In this document: one piece after another, positions 10,275-22,825 of the stretch
How the letters are laid out: every line of letters starts with the position of its first letter
Numbering within the stretch: position 1 is the stretch's first letter
The notes under the pieces: model-generated
What the model saw: the letters and a program-made list of their open reading frames with translations, nothing else
The model's database searches: none
What the model was told of the DNA's origin: nothing
Program-made: the position numbers and the translations under genes
Source: Dryococelus australis
Taxonomy: Eukaryota; Arthropoda; Insecta; Phasmatodea; Phasmatidae
NCBI GenBank assembly: GCA_029891345.1
Contig: CM057000.1
Location: forward strand, 132,358,163 to 132,422,162
DNA: 64,000 nt
Direction: 5' to 3'

Positions 10275-12621
10275 TGTGATTATTCGGTTAGCTCTAAAAT
10301 TAAAGGTGCTATAGAACTGTGCAAACGTGATTTTATAATAAAGTTTCGGAGATCACTGGTAACGAAAACGACGTGTCCATCTTGATACTTTGAACTTTGA
10401 ATTCTGGAAGGAATAGAGCTATTGTAACTTTTGATTGTAAAGTAGGCCTACATTGAGCATTGGTGAAACATCCCAAATTGTTTCTTTACCGAAGTCTGTT
10501 TACTTTGTTTTCAAGCCAAAATGTGGGAATTTTTTATGCTTGTTTTATTACCCATTCAAAAGAATTTTGACATTATTACTGCATGCAAGGTATACATAAT
10601 TTTTTCCTTATAGAGTGAAATATTGTTGTAAGGATCAATCATCTATTTGGTTATGATATTTTCAAGTGTTTTTTTTTTTTTTGCAGTTTCCTTTTATGGT
10701 ATTTTATAAATCTATAATTTTATGTAGCTTGAACTAATGGGAAATGTGAAAACGAATGCTGTGGATTTAATTTGTTGCAGCGGTCAGATATTTACGTATT
10801 GTTCTGTTACTAATGCTCCATATTAAGTATAATAGCATATAGTTATGTCAGTTATAGTGATTGCATTGTTAAGTTTTGGTCAAAGAAACAATTATTAAAT
10901 GTGAAAATTTTGTATTTGTCATTTAAAAGTGCAAGCAGATATATGTTTTTAAAATAAGTTTTGTGGGTTTGTGGGGCTGATCAGTGGATTTGTTGCTCGG
11001 TAATGCAAAGCTAGTTATTAGCACATCAATAAATTGGTGAAGATAAAGAAAGAGTTTTTTTTTTTTTTTTTTTTTCAATTTGTTAGTAATTAATAGTCTT
11101 GGTGACTTTCAAAAATTGGGGTTAAGATGATGGTTTTATTTTTAGGTTCTACACAAGTTGCTGATATTTTTCTGCACTGGCATATTTTTGTACTAAAACT
11201 GTAGTAGAGAGGCTTACAAAGATCAGGGAAAAGTTTAGAGTATAAAATGTGAAAGTAATGTTGAAAATGCAGAACATAGCTAGGTAAATACATCACTTTA
11301 CCCTACACAGTGGAATTCGCTAGAATGACAGAAAAGTCTACAGAAATATGAAGCAGGTAGATTGCCATGATCATCTATGTTCGTTGCGCATGTACTGCAG
11401 AATTAGACTAATGTTCACGTAAGTGGCTTGAGAAAATTGTGGGGGAAAAGATGTCTGGAATGGTGTTGTTAGCCTTTACTTTCGTAAGGTTGCTGATATT
11501 GCAGTTATTTTCACATAGTGTTAGCGTACTTCTAAAACCTCTTAACTGTAGTTGAGAAAATATGAGTTTTATCTTTAACATCAACAGATGTACAATTTCA
11601 TGCATATTTGAACAGTAGCAAAAAATGGGCATCTGGTATTTTGGAGATATGTTTGTATCGTTGCCCTTTTCAGCCCCATTTTTCCTCCCCCTTGCCTTCA
11701 TAATTGTTCTCGCTAGGCGAGCTTTTTACTAGAACTTTGTTTTTAATACTGTTGTGATGCTGTAAAGTTGTACAGTCAAGGAAGACCTGTCATTTCGTGT
11801 GTGTGTAAGACTGTGTTAGACCTTCAATAATAAAACTTGATCATATTCCAAAATGGAAGTACATTCTTCTTATTTTGTGAAAACCATGGTGTCAAAATTT
11901 GTGTTAGCGAACCGAGCTATTGCGGACTGTATCATGGAAAGGCAGGAAACTGACTTTTGCCACACTACATGTTGACAAAAGCATATCTAGTGTATTTTGT
12001 TGACCCCATAAATAAAACCAAAGTGGATAGTTAGGGCCATGAAGATCAAAAAAAAATGTGGGATAAAAAACGAAAAAAAAATTACAAAAGTGCTGGAAAC
12101 TAAAAACTTTAAGAAAAAAAAAATTTCAACTGCAAGCTTAGAAAATATGATTACCTACACACTTATACTGTGGGAAACAGAGTGGTGCATATTTATTTGT
12201 TTATTATATTCACCCATTTAATTCAGTTATTGAACATAAAGTTCTCTGAATATATCCCTAATCAAGTGGTAAAGTTAAATACAAATAAGGCAGTATCTAT
12301 ATCTATACAGAGTATAAAACAGTCACCTGGCTGCATGTGTTTGTGCATTCTGTTAAGACTTCTAAACTACTTGATGGATTTTACCATCGTTTAGAGAATT
12401 TCTTGAATAAGGTTTAGGTATATGATACATTAATATTTAATTTAAGGATAGTAGAAAAACGTTTTCTAATCATGTCAGAGAAAGCAGCTTTATGGGCGCT
12501 TACGTGGCTTATGCTGACTAAACCATAAGAGATACACCAAATTAATGTACTACGGGAGGGCAACAAGAACCTCCAAATCAGCTCTACTACTACAGGCAGT
12601 GATGCAGTGAACACAGCCAGG
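10275..12621. other. 3' flank of MZT2 with poly(A) signals; otherwise unassigned
   Basis: AATAAA occurs 62 bases after the stop (10337-10342) and again at 11028 and 11829; any of these could end the MZT2 transcript. T-runs lie at 10669-10683 and 11057-11076. The stretch 12290-12400 resembles generic repeat sequence. The region 12420-12621 is probably the 5' leader of the LINE that follows. No other gene is supported. Confidence 0.35.
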
Positions 12622-13766
12622 ATGGCAACAAGCAATAAGAAACATGATTACAAATGCACTCCACTTACCAATTACAACTGAGATTATCAGGGTTCAGGTT
12701 CCGATGAGGATAAGAGCAATTCAAGTTCAAGCAGTGATTCGGAAGAAGAAACAGAGCTGTGAATACAAGAACAAAAAAAAACAAAGGAAATCGCTGCCAA
12801 TAATCATTACAACTCTAATCAACTTCAGGAATATAGCAAAAACTTATTCCTCAGCTACAAACAATGAAGCTAATCTTTCCTTCATCAAAGAAGGTGGCAA
12901 AATTACCACACAAAACTCTGAAGATTTCTATTTGTCTCCAAATATTATCAAAGGAAAATATTTTCCACTACACTTATCAAGACAAGCCTAGAAACTTCAA
13001 ATGGACATCATAGGTTTACACTCCTCAATAAACGATGAAGCAGTCAAAGACTTTTTGGAAAATGAAGGCATACAAGTGATCAAAGTAACCCAAATGAAGA
13101 AAAACATCAAAACAGAGGAATACCTCCAAGTGCCCATGCCCCTTCACATTGTTGAGGCTCATTTAACACAAACGGATAAACTATCATCATTCACAGGTAT
13201 TATAGCGGTATTAGGATAATGGTTGAACCCTACAGACAAAAGAAAAAACCTCTCCAGTGTTTTAGGTGTCGCCTTTGGTCACCATAGTGGATGTTGCGGT
13301 CAACCAGAAAAATGTGCAGGTAATCAGCACAAGGACTGTTGTCCCTACAATACCACAGAATCCATTAGTGCGCCAACTCTTGAGTACCACACATGGCTAT
13401 CGATAGAGCATACACTTTTTGGAAGAATGCTTACAAAAAATACAGAAACAAACCCACTACAGTCAAAAACAACAATGCCAACATACCCAACAACGTAACA
13501 AAAGCATTAAAAGGTATGCCTGACCTAAAACTAACATGGACCCAAACCTACAAGGAAAGCTTCCCAAGCTTCCGGAAAAAACACCAACAGTAAATACTGA
13601 AATAACTGCAATAGGTATTACTGAAGTCCAGGAAGCCATGTCATTTATAAGATCCGCTGAGTTCCAACAAACTGTACAAATGATTCTCAAAATCAAATGG
13701 GCCCCAACAAATGTGATGACCCCGAACATAAACTCTACATCCTTAACACAAACCAACAGGAGATAA
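12622..13766 (+). pseudogene. LINE ORF1 (gag-like) pseudogene with CCHC knuckles
   Basis: The frame starts at an ATG (12622, MATSNKKHDYKCTPL). It runs through an acidic Ser-rich stretch (GSDEDKSNSSSSSDSEEE, near 12695-12760). It then enters an RNA-binding-like domain (IIGLHSSINDEAVKDFLENEGIQ, from 13005), the type that precedes zinc knuckles in Jockey ORF1. At 13245-13420 broken frames give PLQCFRC, GHHSGCCGQPEKCAGNQ and a further YHTANYRACP-like motif, consistent with two or three CCHC knuckles. At least five frame breaks separate these blocks. This identification rests on motif order, not on an intact ORF. Confidence 0.7.
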
Positions 13767-14029
13767 TAACCAACCAAGAAGAAATCCAGTCAACGGGGTC
13801 AAGGCAACACAAATGGTGGAGCAAACCCTAACTGGGAAAACAAGTTGTGATAAGAAACCCGAGAACATACAGTAAAAAAGAAAATAGAAATGCCAAAAAA
13901 ATATATGAAAGCTAACAAGAAATATAAGTAGTAAGTAGTTACAAGCAAAGCCATGGAGGAGGATAAAGAAACAAAAATTGGCAAGCCCTTGTGCCAACCA
14001 ATTCAAGTAAATCCAAAACATAAAGAACA

Positions 14030-14300
14030 AGCCTGCCAGCAATGCTATTTGGAGAAGAGGTCTGGTGTAAAGCAGCACAGTTCCGCATTCAACGACTACA
14101 AGTAGTCCAAAACAAGATTCTACGAGCTATACCCAACGCATCAACTCCCAGAAGAATCGAAGATGTCCATGAAATAGCAGGTATTGATCCGATAAAGCAC
14201 AAAATAAAACGGACGACAAGACAGCAACACATCCCAACCCGGTCATGAAAAATCTAGGAACCTACAGCTGAATTGACAGACGTCACTCACCATTTTTAAA
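14030..14300 (+). pseudogene. LINE ORF2 C-terminal fragment
   Basis: The frame from 14042 gives RIQRLQVVQNKILRAI, then EDVHEIAGIDPIKHKIKR. This is the characteristic post-RT C-terminus of Jockey-group ORF2 (LQ-x-VQNK-x-LR, then a short helix ending HPNP-like at about 14236-14250). It directly follows the ORF1 remnant, showing an internal deletion of the endonuclease and RT domains. Confidence 0.7.
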
Positions 14301-14320
14301 CAAACTAACAAGGATGGTGT

Positions 14321-14949
14321 GAGAGCCGGAACCAAAGTAGGGGATTGCCTGGTCAGGGACAGTGAACACTGGGGAAAGCAATTACACCAACAAGGGCATT
14401 TGGTCACAACAGTATTCATCACATTATGCAGATTAATAGGGACACTTGACCACCCTTCAACAATCCACAGTTACATCAATCACTTAAAATAAAAGCAAAA
14501 TTTCACTTTTGCATGATCATGCATAATATGACAATATTTTCATAAACACCCCCCCCCCCCCCCTCATCATCCCTAGTAAAATTTGTTTTCAGCCAACCCC
14601 CAATAGATACAGGCCATTAGAAGTCACCAGGGAAACCCCGTCTAAGCACATATTTTACCTAGGTGGGGGTAGGCATAGGCAGAGTCACACCTTCAAACGT
14701 TGATTCTTAAATACTTCTAAAATTAGGCACCCTAATTAGGGACACTAACAAAGCAAAAAATAATAATAATCTACATGTTGGTCACCAAGCATGACTTTGC
14801 ATAATTGTATGTGCATGAAAAACATTACCTAGCTTATTAGTTAATTAGCGTTTTACATTCAAAATCAGGCAAAATCACTCACAATTTATCAATAATTTAA
14901 CTTCAAAACTTGTTAACCATCTTTCAGCAATACAGCAGGTAATAGTTGA
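14321..14949. other. Unassigned DNA with a 15-base poly(C) run
   Basis: The first ~170 bases are probably LINE 3' UTR. A C15 run lies at 14549-14563. I see no gene. Confidence 0.3.
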
Positions 14950-17900
14950 CGTGATCCTCACTGCCCTGCTTGGGAGGCAGACCAGTGCTGCTTGCTCGTG
15001 CACCAGCCATGCACGGCTGTGCGTGAAGTGCATGGGTCCTGATGTCATTAATGTAGAGCGGGTCAATGATTCGTCCTGTGACCTGAACGACCCGCCTCAC
15101 CAAGAGTCAACAAATGCCTACGTGTGTATTGTGGTCAACTGTTGTGATCCCCCAAAAGCAGAGTCTAAAATAAACATTGGCTAATATTATTTTCCATTAT
15201 CTTTCCCTGTGTGAAGTGATATTAATTAAAGAGTGCCCGGCCACGTGGCCTGCATAGTGAAAAGAACCTACAGTTGGTGATGCTCTAAAATTACTACACA
15301 ATTTTTACGTGTATTTGCTTGTGACGCCTCACCCAAAATTTTGAAGTCTTTTTGAGTACGGAGTTTGCTTAAAAAAATATATTATTCATCACTGCAACAT
15401 GAAAACTTTTCTACCTGCCCGAGTTGTAAAGAAGACATGTGTTTTCTACACTACAGCTGTTTGTACCTCTGTGTCGATGCATCCCAACGTGGGTTGCATC
15501 TATTTGACTCCTTCATCGCTGGCACCGATCCTGGCAGCAACCTGGTGTAGTGACTTTTCTTTTCACCTGTTTGTTCTCATCACGTATGGCGGGCGCTCGT
15601 CTTGCTGGTCGCTGTCGTGCAGCGTCCCGATGAACTAGGAGGCTGTCGTCACGTCCCACCGGTCAATCAGCGGGCGCATTAGGGTTCCCGTGCTTGTGAC
15701 CTCACTTCCTGCAGCCTGGTGGCACGTCGGGAGATAGTGTGATGTGTGAGCACGTGTGCCGCCCATATTTGGTGATGTTGGTGCTTAAACAAAAAATGTA
15801 TTGGACTACACTCATTTAACCCCCATAATGAGCAATGCTCCTTCGATGGACTTTTCCCATATTTGGCCATGTTTAACACCATTGGTTGTTCAATATGTAA
15901 ACTCCTCTAGGGGATATTGTCCTTAATTTTGTATAAATAGCTCGTGCACCTCTGGCTTGGGGTCGGATTCTACCACTGCCCCAGAAGGAGTCACCATGCC
16001 ACCAGTTAAGTAATGCAGCATTATTAACGATTTTCAGTAAAGCCCTTATGGAATTTGTAGCAGGCATTTTTGGTGTCCTATATAGGAGACAGGAGCCAAA
16101 ATGGTGAGAGGACTTTTGAAAATAATACATAATTGAGAATAGTAGCACTCTGAAAAATTTTAACTGGCAGCAAAATTTCCATCCTGCATAAAAATGTTGG
16201 CCAGTCATGTGTAGGTTTTTAAAAAATGGGAACTTTTGTGTCTCCTCATAAATTTCAATTTTTATGAAATTGTAATTCAGCTCAAGGTCAAAACCAAAAG
16301 AATTATGGTAATTATCGCAGAGGTTTTTGTGCAGCTATTCTTTTTTAGGTGTCATGTTTGTTAGCCTTGTAATTATTGCATAAGTCATAAATTGTTCATT
16401 CCTCAATGTTGACAATACTTAAAAACTTGTTCACCTAAAGTGGTGTTGCTTTAAATCAACTAAAATTAAATCTTGTTAATAGACTGAGTTACGATGAGAA
16501 TATTTTACTTTGAAATTTTTGGCCAATCATAAAAAAAATGGTAACCTGTAAGTAATAATATATATTTTTTATTCTCTGATTTGTGGTGAGAGAGAATTTT
16601 ATCTATTATATAGGGCCTATATAAATATTGAATGGATTGTAATGAATTAGATTGTCGACTTAAAATTTTGGAGGAACTTTGTTTAGGACAGCAGTATAAT
16701 CAAAACTTTATTCATAAATGTAAATTGTTTGCAATAATTTTGTGAACTGCTGGAGGAATTGAAAATTGCCATTCTGGGTTGGTTGTCTATATTTTACTTG
16801 AATTTTCTTACTCCAATTTGTTTGCATGGAGACTTATAGGCCCATAGGAGATTGTGGTTATCCCAAATTTCAGAACACATTATTAAAATCTATATACATT
16901 TTACGCCTTGTGAGTGCATATGAGAAATCTATGAAAGTGAAAAACATGTCCATACCTGTTGATTGAAAACTTTTATGAAAACAGAAAAAATTACAAAGAA
17001 TAAATAAAAGCATTTTTGAAAAACACTCCTGAATTTTACTGGTTATAAGATCTCACCATTTAATTTAAGCATAAGTTTATCTTCAAAGAATATTTTTCAA
17101 ATCTGGCTCTGCCTTACGAATGTGTTGTTTCTCTTTAGGGAGTTTTGATTTTCCGGACCTTCTGTCCGCCTTGCGACATCCTTGTGGGCAAGGGCTTTGC
17201 ATGCTGTATTTTTTAATACCAAAAGGGCATTTTCAGTTTTATGTAAAGCAAAATGTAATTGATCTTGGTAGTTCTGGCAGCTGCCATGCCAAGTGCCCAA
17301 ATTTGTATTCTTACATGATTCACTAAATTAATATCATAATTTAATGAAGCATAATTTAAGGGTGATTTTGATGTCCAGTATGTTGTGTAATTTTGTAATG
17401 ATTTGTGATTTCTTTTGCAAGCCTGTTCAGGCTTTTTCAAGTAATCTCAATTTCCTCAAAACGCATAGCAATATAGACACAACGTTTAAAATGAATAAGT
17501 ACGTGTCGGAATTAATGCCTTATTCCTCAGAATGTTTTACTGTGCTTGTTTCTGTTTTTTTACATGTATTAAGTGTATATGTATAAATTTGGATTTCCCT
17601 CACAGAGTTGGTGGGAGATCTCCATTAGGTAACAGCATCTCTGCACCATCCTCCTCAGTCTAGTTCGGTGAGCCTAGGAGAGTGCACACGTTCACATCGC
17701 AAGGAATTTCACCATCTTGCCAGATCAAGTAGCTGCCATAGTAAGTTTGTATTTTATCTGGAACATTTATTTATTTTCTTTTCTCCCCTGCGCTCACACT
17801 CTCATCTCCATAGACTCACGGCCCCGGAAATTTTAACGCTCTTAATTTCCACACGCTAACCAGTGCTTTTTCCAATGTCTGCTGATGACGGGTCTTATAC

Positions 17901-18090
17901 ACGATGCCAGCAGTAATCGAGAAATCTTGTATTAGTGATTGTATGTGTGATCTCACTCAGTTAATATACGTAATTGCATTATTCCTCGTCTCATTTCATT
18001 TTAATGTTTATTTAGCCTTGGGTCCTGGCCCACTCCATAGTGTAAGTCCACATGCTCATTTATGTAGTGTAAAGGCATTGGGGATTTTTT
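14950..18090 (+). repeat. Unclassified repeat family, copy 1
   Basis: Blocks of this region align, in order and in the same orientation, with 22826-24115. The matched blocks are about 14960-15190 with 22835-23045, 17255-17300 with 23258-23300, 17640-17840 with 23630-23840, and 17990-18040 with 23995-24050 (shared CCTGGCCCACTCCA). By eye the identity is roughly 60-70 percent, so the copies are old. Copy 1 has about 1.9 kb (15200-17200) that copy 2 lacks. No ORF resembles a known transposase or RT. It could be an old LTR-type or DNA element, or a decayed local duplication. Confidence 0.5.
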
Positions 18091-21000
18091 TGTACTTCAT
18101 TCGTAAAACGTGAGCAGCAAGAAGGATACGCCACGTAGCTATCGACCAACTGCTGCCCTGAGAACCAGAGTCCACGTGCTCACCCGTGTCATGGATGAAC
18201 TGGCGCCCTACCGGAATTTACAACTGTTCAGTAATATCTATCCATGCATCTCGGTTTCTCTCAAATCCGGCATCTCTCGCCCCTCGCAAGCTACCAAGCC
18301 ATGTTATAGTTTAGGTCAAATAGGCAGGAGGTACAGCCCAGGGGCTTGGTACTCCACAATAAATTGCAAAGGGTTCCATGAGCCTGAATTACAATGAGTC
18401 AGGATCTAGGCCCTAGGCAGACAAAAAAAAGAGCTTCGCCCTATAGCATTCAGTGATTCGTAGTGAATGCACGCACATTGGAGCTCTCCAAATATCAATA
18501 GATAATTTTATAAAACAAACTTTGGTGTTTCAATCATGCCACGAAGAAATCAGAGTTCGAGCAATATAGATTGTAGTACAAGATATGCAAAAAGAATGTG
18601 TTTGATACTGATGCCGTCTGGTGAGACACGAAGACGATTATGAGACACTTTTACCTGTTCAGATGGGCACTAGCGGTGGTTCCTACACACTGCACTTTGA
18701 GACTCAGGGATTCTGTGTGTTCCGTGTGTTCGTCTCACCCAGGCGTACTTATAAAACACCTTTTAGACAAAAAACACTTGGTGGAGCTACATAACTGACC
18801 CTAAAAGGACTTTCAACGTTTACACTCTAAGGCATTTATTATTATCGTGTGACACAGTGTCAGAAAAATTAATTAGGTGCTTACTCTCGGATGTGACTAG
18901 TCAGTTCCGGTAGATGATTCCCCCAGCACGTTACTTAACTTGCGCACTCCTAGATGATGCTCCGCGGTGTCTGATAACACAGCCTCCACAATGCAAGTGG
19001 CCTACAGCCACTGGGATGTACTGTAGGTTTTGCCCAGAGACAGGACACGGAGTATGAACATGAACACGTGCGCTTATCTTTGCCACTAACGCCTACTAGT
19101 CGGGACTTGTCCCCAAACCACGTGTTGTGTGGCCATGGTCAATACACATAGCGGGTTAGGACAGAAAATAATAATGCAGAACAAAAATGACACTTGATTA
19201 ACATGGGGCACAATATGAGTAGGCAAAATAAACACACAGATGTGTGAAAGTAATCTTAAATGGTGCCGAAGCCACTGGATGAAGTTCTTAGCAGGACCAC
19301 GTGTGTGAGCGTAAAACACATTATTTTACGTTACATTTGGCCAATAATTACCTGCCAAAATGGTAGCTGCATCAGGAAAAATGGTCTCCAAATACGAGCA
19401 TACAAAAGCTCTTCAGATGGCGGATTGTGGGAAAATACACGTATATGAAATGACCGCGTGGTCAGGAACAAAAATCACCAAATATGAAAATTACAGGAAC
19501 CCTTATTGAAATTATTACATAAAACCCTGAGATACATTAAGGCGTGCATAATGGAATAAGAATTAGCCATCCAACGTGGTGATGGTGCAGATACAGACTT
19601 GGTGGTAGCTAACCACTTGCCCATGGGCGATGTGGCTACAAAACACCCAAAATAATTATACATACACATTACCCTTAATATGTGCTCATCACAATTAAGC
19701 AGAAAATACAATAAAAAGCCCTAAACATGGGCAGATGGCGCCTGATACACAAGTTGTGCAGGCCGCGTGACCTCTCTGACATCTTCTCCTCTCATCTCGT
19801 TTAAATTCAAAAACCACAAGGGCTGTAAATAATTGAGTTAAGTGGATAGCATTTCGCTGGGGGTGTCTGGCAAAACGTACACAAAGCAAAGGTTAACCGG
19901 TATACTACAGTGAACTAGTGAAACCTACATCAGTGCAAAAGTATGAAGTGTGTACATGACAGCGTCTTACCTCACCAGCTTTCCTAGAACGACTGCTAGA
20001 GGCAGGGGTCACGTGGACCTACCTTGGCTGCCTACGAGTTCACACAAGCAGAAGTGCTATGCATGCCGAGTAAAAATTTTATATTCAACTTGGAAATGGC
20101 ACAAAAAGTATTTTAAGACAAAATTACAGAAGCAATTTAAATATGGAAATCATGTTATTATCCAATTTTCTTTTGAAGGTATTCTCATCTGAATATCATT
20201 GTCTTTCTCTTCGGCGCCGCAAGCACTTTGAATTTGCAATATCATAACATTGCACGAGACTCTGAAATAACATATTACACTTTACAAACATAATTTTAAC
20301 CCAGGAAAAGAAATACATAGAACACTAAAATCAATTATCCCGTTTTGGGATACTGCACACATATATACCACCACGTGTTAGGTTAGGGGTGAGTGCCGTC
20401 GTGGACTTGCTGTTGCTGACTCTTAGATGGTGTCAGTATATAATAATGAAAACTAAGAAGAAAGGGAAATCTGGCTATCGAATAACAGAGTAAGTACTTC
20501 TTTGCAAAGAGATAGAGAATCATCAGTTGAAGGTGAGGTTCACCTTAGTCTTGACAATGATAGACATAGAACACAGAGAGCTAGAGAATTGTCTATTAAA
20601 AGGAACAATTGATTACTCGCTAATCAGAATCAGCAAATTACTCTCAAACATGTAACGCAAGTTGAATCTACTGGCAATTCTAATTTGTGGTCATATAAAG
20701 TGTATTCTGCCGTGGGTTACAATTCTTCCATAGATTATAAAAATGACCCTGCAGTTTCAATAGGTATCTGTTTTACAGGGAGAAGTTAAATTATAGGAAT
20801 TCTTCCTCCACCCATAACATTAAACTCTTCTTATGAGTGATCATCCTAATTATAAAAAGTTTATGTGCAATATACACTGATACAACAACGCGTTTCAAAT
20901 GACGTCATTTAGGAGTACTTACTGTAAACCTAAACAATGCCATATTTGTAAATCACACCCGAGCAAAGTTGGGGCGGGTCACTAGTATACAGTAATGTTA

Positions 21001-21198
21001 GTAATAACTGTGGTCCAGTGCAACAGTGAAGCCTGGTTTACAATATGTCTGTATTTCATGACAGTTGTGAAACTCACAGTGGTATTCGCAGTGCAGTATG
21101 AAAAGCTTTCTATAGCTCGTTGATTACTTGTAAAAATCAATCGCAAACCACCAAAGAATATGTTGCATGAAGAGTTCCACATTAATAGGAAAATTAAC
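18091..21198. other. No gene identified
   Basis: This is mixed-composition DNA. Part of it (18100-18420 and 18900-19100) is G+C-richer and looks like decayed repeat, but I cannot name a family. The ORFs present are short and do not resemble any protein I recognise. Confidence 0.3.
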
Positions 21199-21756
21199 GG
21201 GGCTGAAGTTAGCTCTATCCGCTGGCTCTATCCCATCTCCCCCATGACTCACACGCATTACAATGCAGTGTCACAATCTTGCCAAAAAAAATCTTTTAAT
21301 GTAGAGGAGTGCCTAAATATTTGTGCTACTAAGTCTTTCTTAGGCCTGTAAATCTGACGTTACGGGATATTGCACAATTCAAATATTGTAATTATGATGT
21401 AGATATTTATAATGTCTTTATAGCAGCATTACAATGAGGTGTCAAAATCTTGCTAAAAAAAAAATTAAGTTGAGCGCCTGGATATTTGTGCTGCTAAGTC
21501 ATTCTTAGTCCTGTAATTCAAACTTTACGGGATATTGCGCAATGAAAATATTGTAATTATAATGTAGACACTTTACTTATATTGTATTTATAGCGGCATT
21601 ACAATAAGGTGTCACTATCTTGCCAAAAAAAATTTTAATGTTGAGGGGCACCTCAATATTTGTGCCAAAGCATGTGGGGTTCTTGTTCCAAGCGCTCTGG
21701 TGTGTTAGTCAAAGGGAAGACTGAATAGAGCCAGAGGATAGAGCTAACTCCAGTCC
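21199..21756. mobile_element. TIR element with internal ~170-bp tandem array
   Basis: The ends are inverted: 21200-21232 (CTGAAGTTAGCTCTATCC then CTGGCTCTATCC) matches the reverse complement of 21722-21753 with few changes, giving TIRs of ~32 bp. The two-part TIR itself contains a repeated CTCTATCC word. Between them lie about 2.4 tandem copies of a ~170-bp unit. Inverted repeats around a short tandem array are known from Helentron-associated (DINE/HINE) elements and from tandem-bearing MITEs. The class here is an inference. Confidence 0.65.
21254..21670 (+). repeat. Tandem repeat, ~170-bp unit, about 2.4 copies
   Basis: Unit starts at 21254, 21427 and 21595 share GCATTACAAT then GGTGTCA-like then ATCTTGCC and an A-run. 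Each is followed by an AATATTTGTGC block and, in the first two units, TTACGGGATATTGC then AAATATTGTAATTAT. The spacings are 173 and 168 bp. The last copy is truncated. Confidence 0.75.
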
Positions 21757-22825
21757 AGTGCCCTTACTCGTAAACAAAACCAGTACGTAAGTAAACAACT
21801 ATTATAATTTTCACAGTTGAATTGCTAGCAATCTGCAAACTCTGTGGTTTAACACTTTTGGTTACTCTGCTGTTTGTAAACACTGTTTCCCATATTTGGC
21901 TACCATAGTTAGGTGCTGGGTTCGTGTTTGTTTTTGTACAGTATAATTGTTTTGACGCTTTGTATGGCTTTTCGGCTTGGCATATTTGTTTTTATTAGTA
22001 TCCATTTTCATATCAGCATATGATTGCAAACTTTTATTGTAAACGCTTGTGACCACTATTGAATAATGAAAATTCTCCTTTTATTCACTACAGAATTTAT
22101 TCTCGGCGATAGTTTTATTTCTAGTATTTGATTTGATGGGAAGATATTACCTGAATATACTAAACAATTTAAATTTAATAAAGTATGTTTGGCTTCGTGA
22201 AGTGCTTTCAACAAGCTACGGTAGCACTCCTAGCACCACAGTTTGACAATACAGTGTACTTTTTTTTATGGCAATATTCTGTGTGCGAATTGTTTACATT
22301 CATAATTTCATAAACACAGTATGCACATGTCATTGCACATAATATATGTAGCTACGCCTCACATCATCATCAATGTGAGTCACAATAAAGCAATGTTGTC
22401 CCTTATATTTTAAGGTTGAAAAGTAAAGCAACTGCCTATGGAGCACTGCACCTGACTATACAATATGAAAAACTCATTTAAAAAAAGTAGTCCAGACATC
22501 ATAAAAATTGTCAGAAAAGTGTGATTTTTGCTGTATATGAAAGAAGACTGTATATACTTTGCAGCATTATAAAATATTTTACTAAAATATAATTTTTAAA
22601 TGTAGAACTCAGTAGCAGCATCTTAAGATGCTGACTTCTCCATCAGTAAATCTACTTTGTGAATTCACTTTACATCCCATAAAGCCTCAGGTAAAGAAAC
22701 GGTTCATGTGACTGCAGGAAAAAATGACTCACAATAAGTGTTTACCATGGAGCACGAAGCAGAATTAGCAACCTACTTAGACACAGCTTCTAGGCCTCAT
22801 TATGGACTATCAAAAGAAAATGCTG
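21757..22825. other. No gene identified
   Basis: AT-rich DNA with scattered short ORFs only. I see no motif I can defend. Confidence 0.3.

Larger units (their letters stand above)
12622..14320 (+). mobile_element. Jockey-type LINE with ORF1 remnant and internally deleted ORF2
   Basis: Two separate coding remnants occur in the order expected for a Jockey/I-group LINE. The first is a gag-like ORF1 with zinc knuckles (12622 to about 13766). The second is the last ~75 residues of ORF2 (about 14030-14290). The endonuclease and the whole RT that should lie between them, roughly 2 kb, are missing. Many stops and frameshifts are present, so the copy is dead. The 5' and 3' edges are approximate; no target duplication was identified. 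Confidence 0.75.

Noticed and set aside
21254-21670. A CRISPR array
   Set aside because: The repeat unit is ~170 bp, adjacent without spacers and imperfect, inside a TIR element of a eukaryotic genome.
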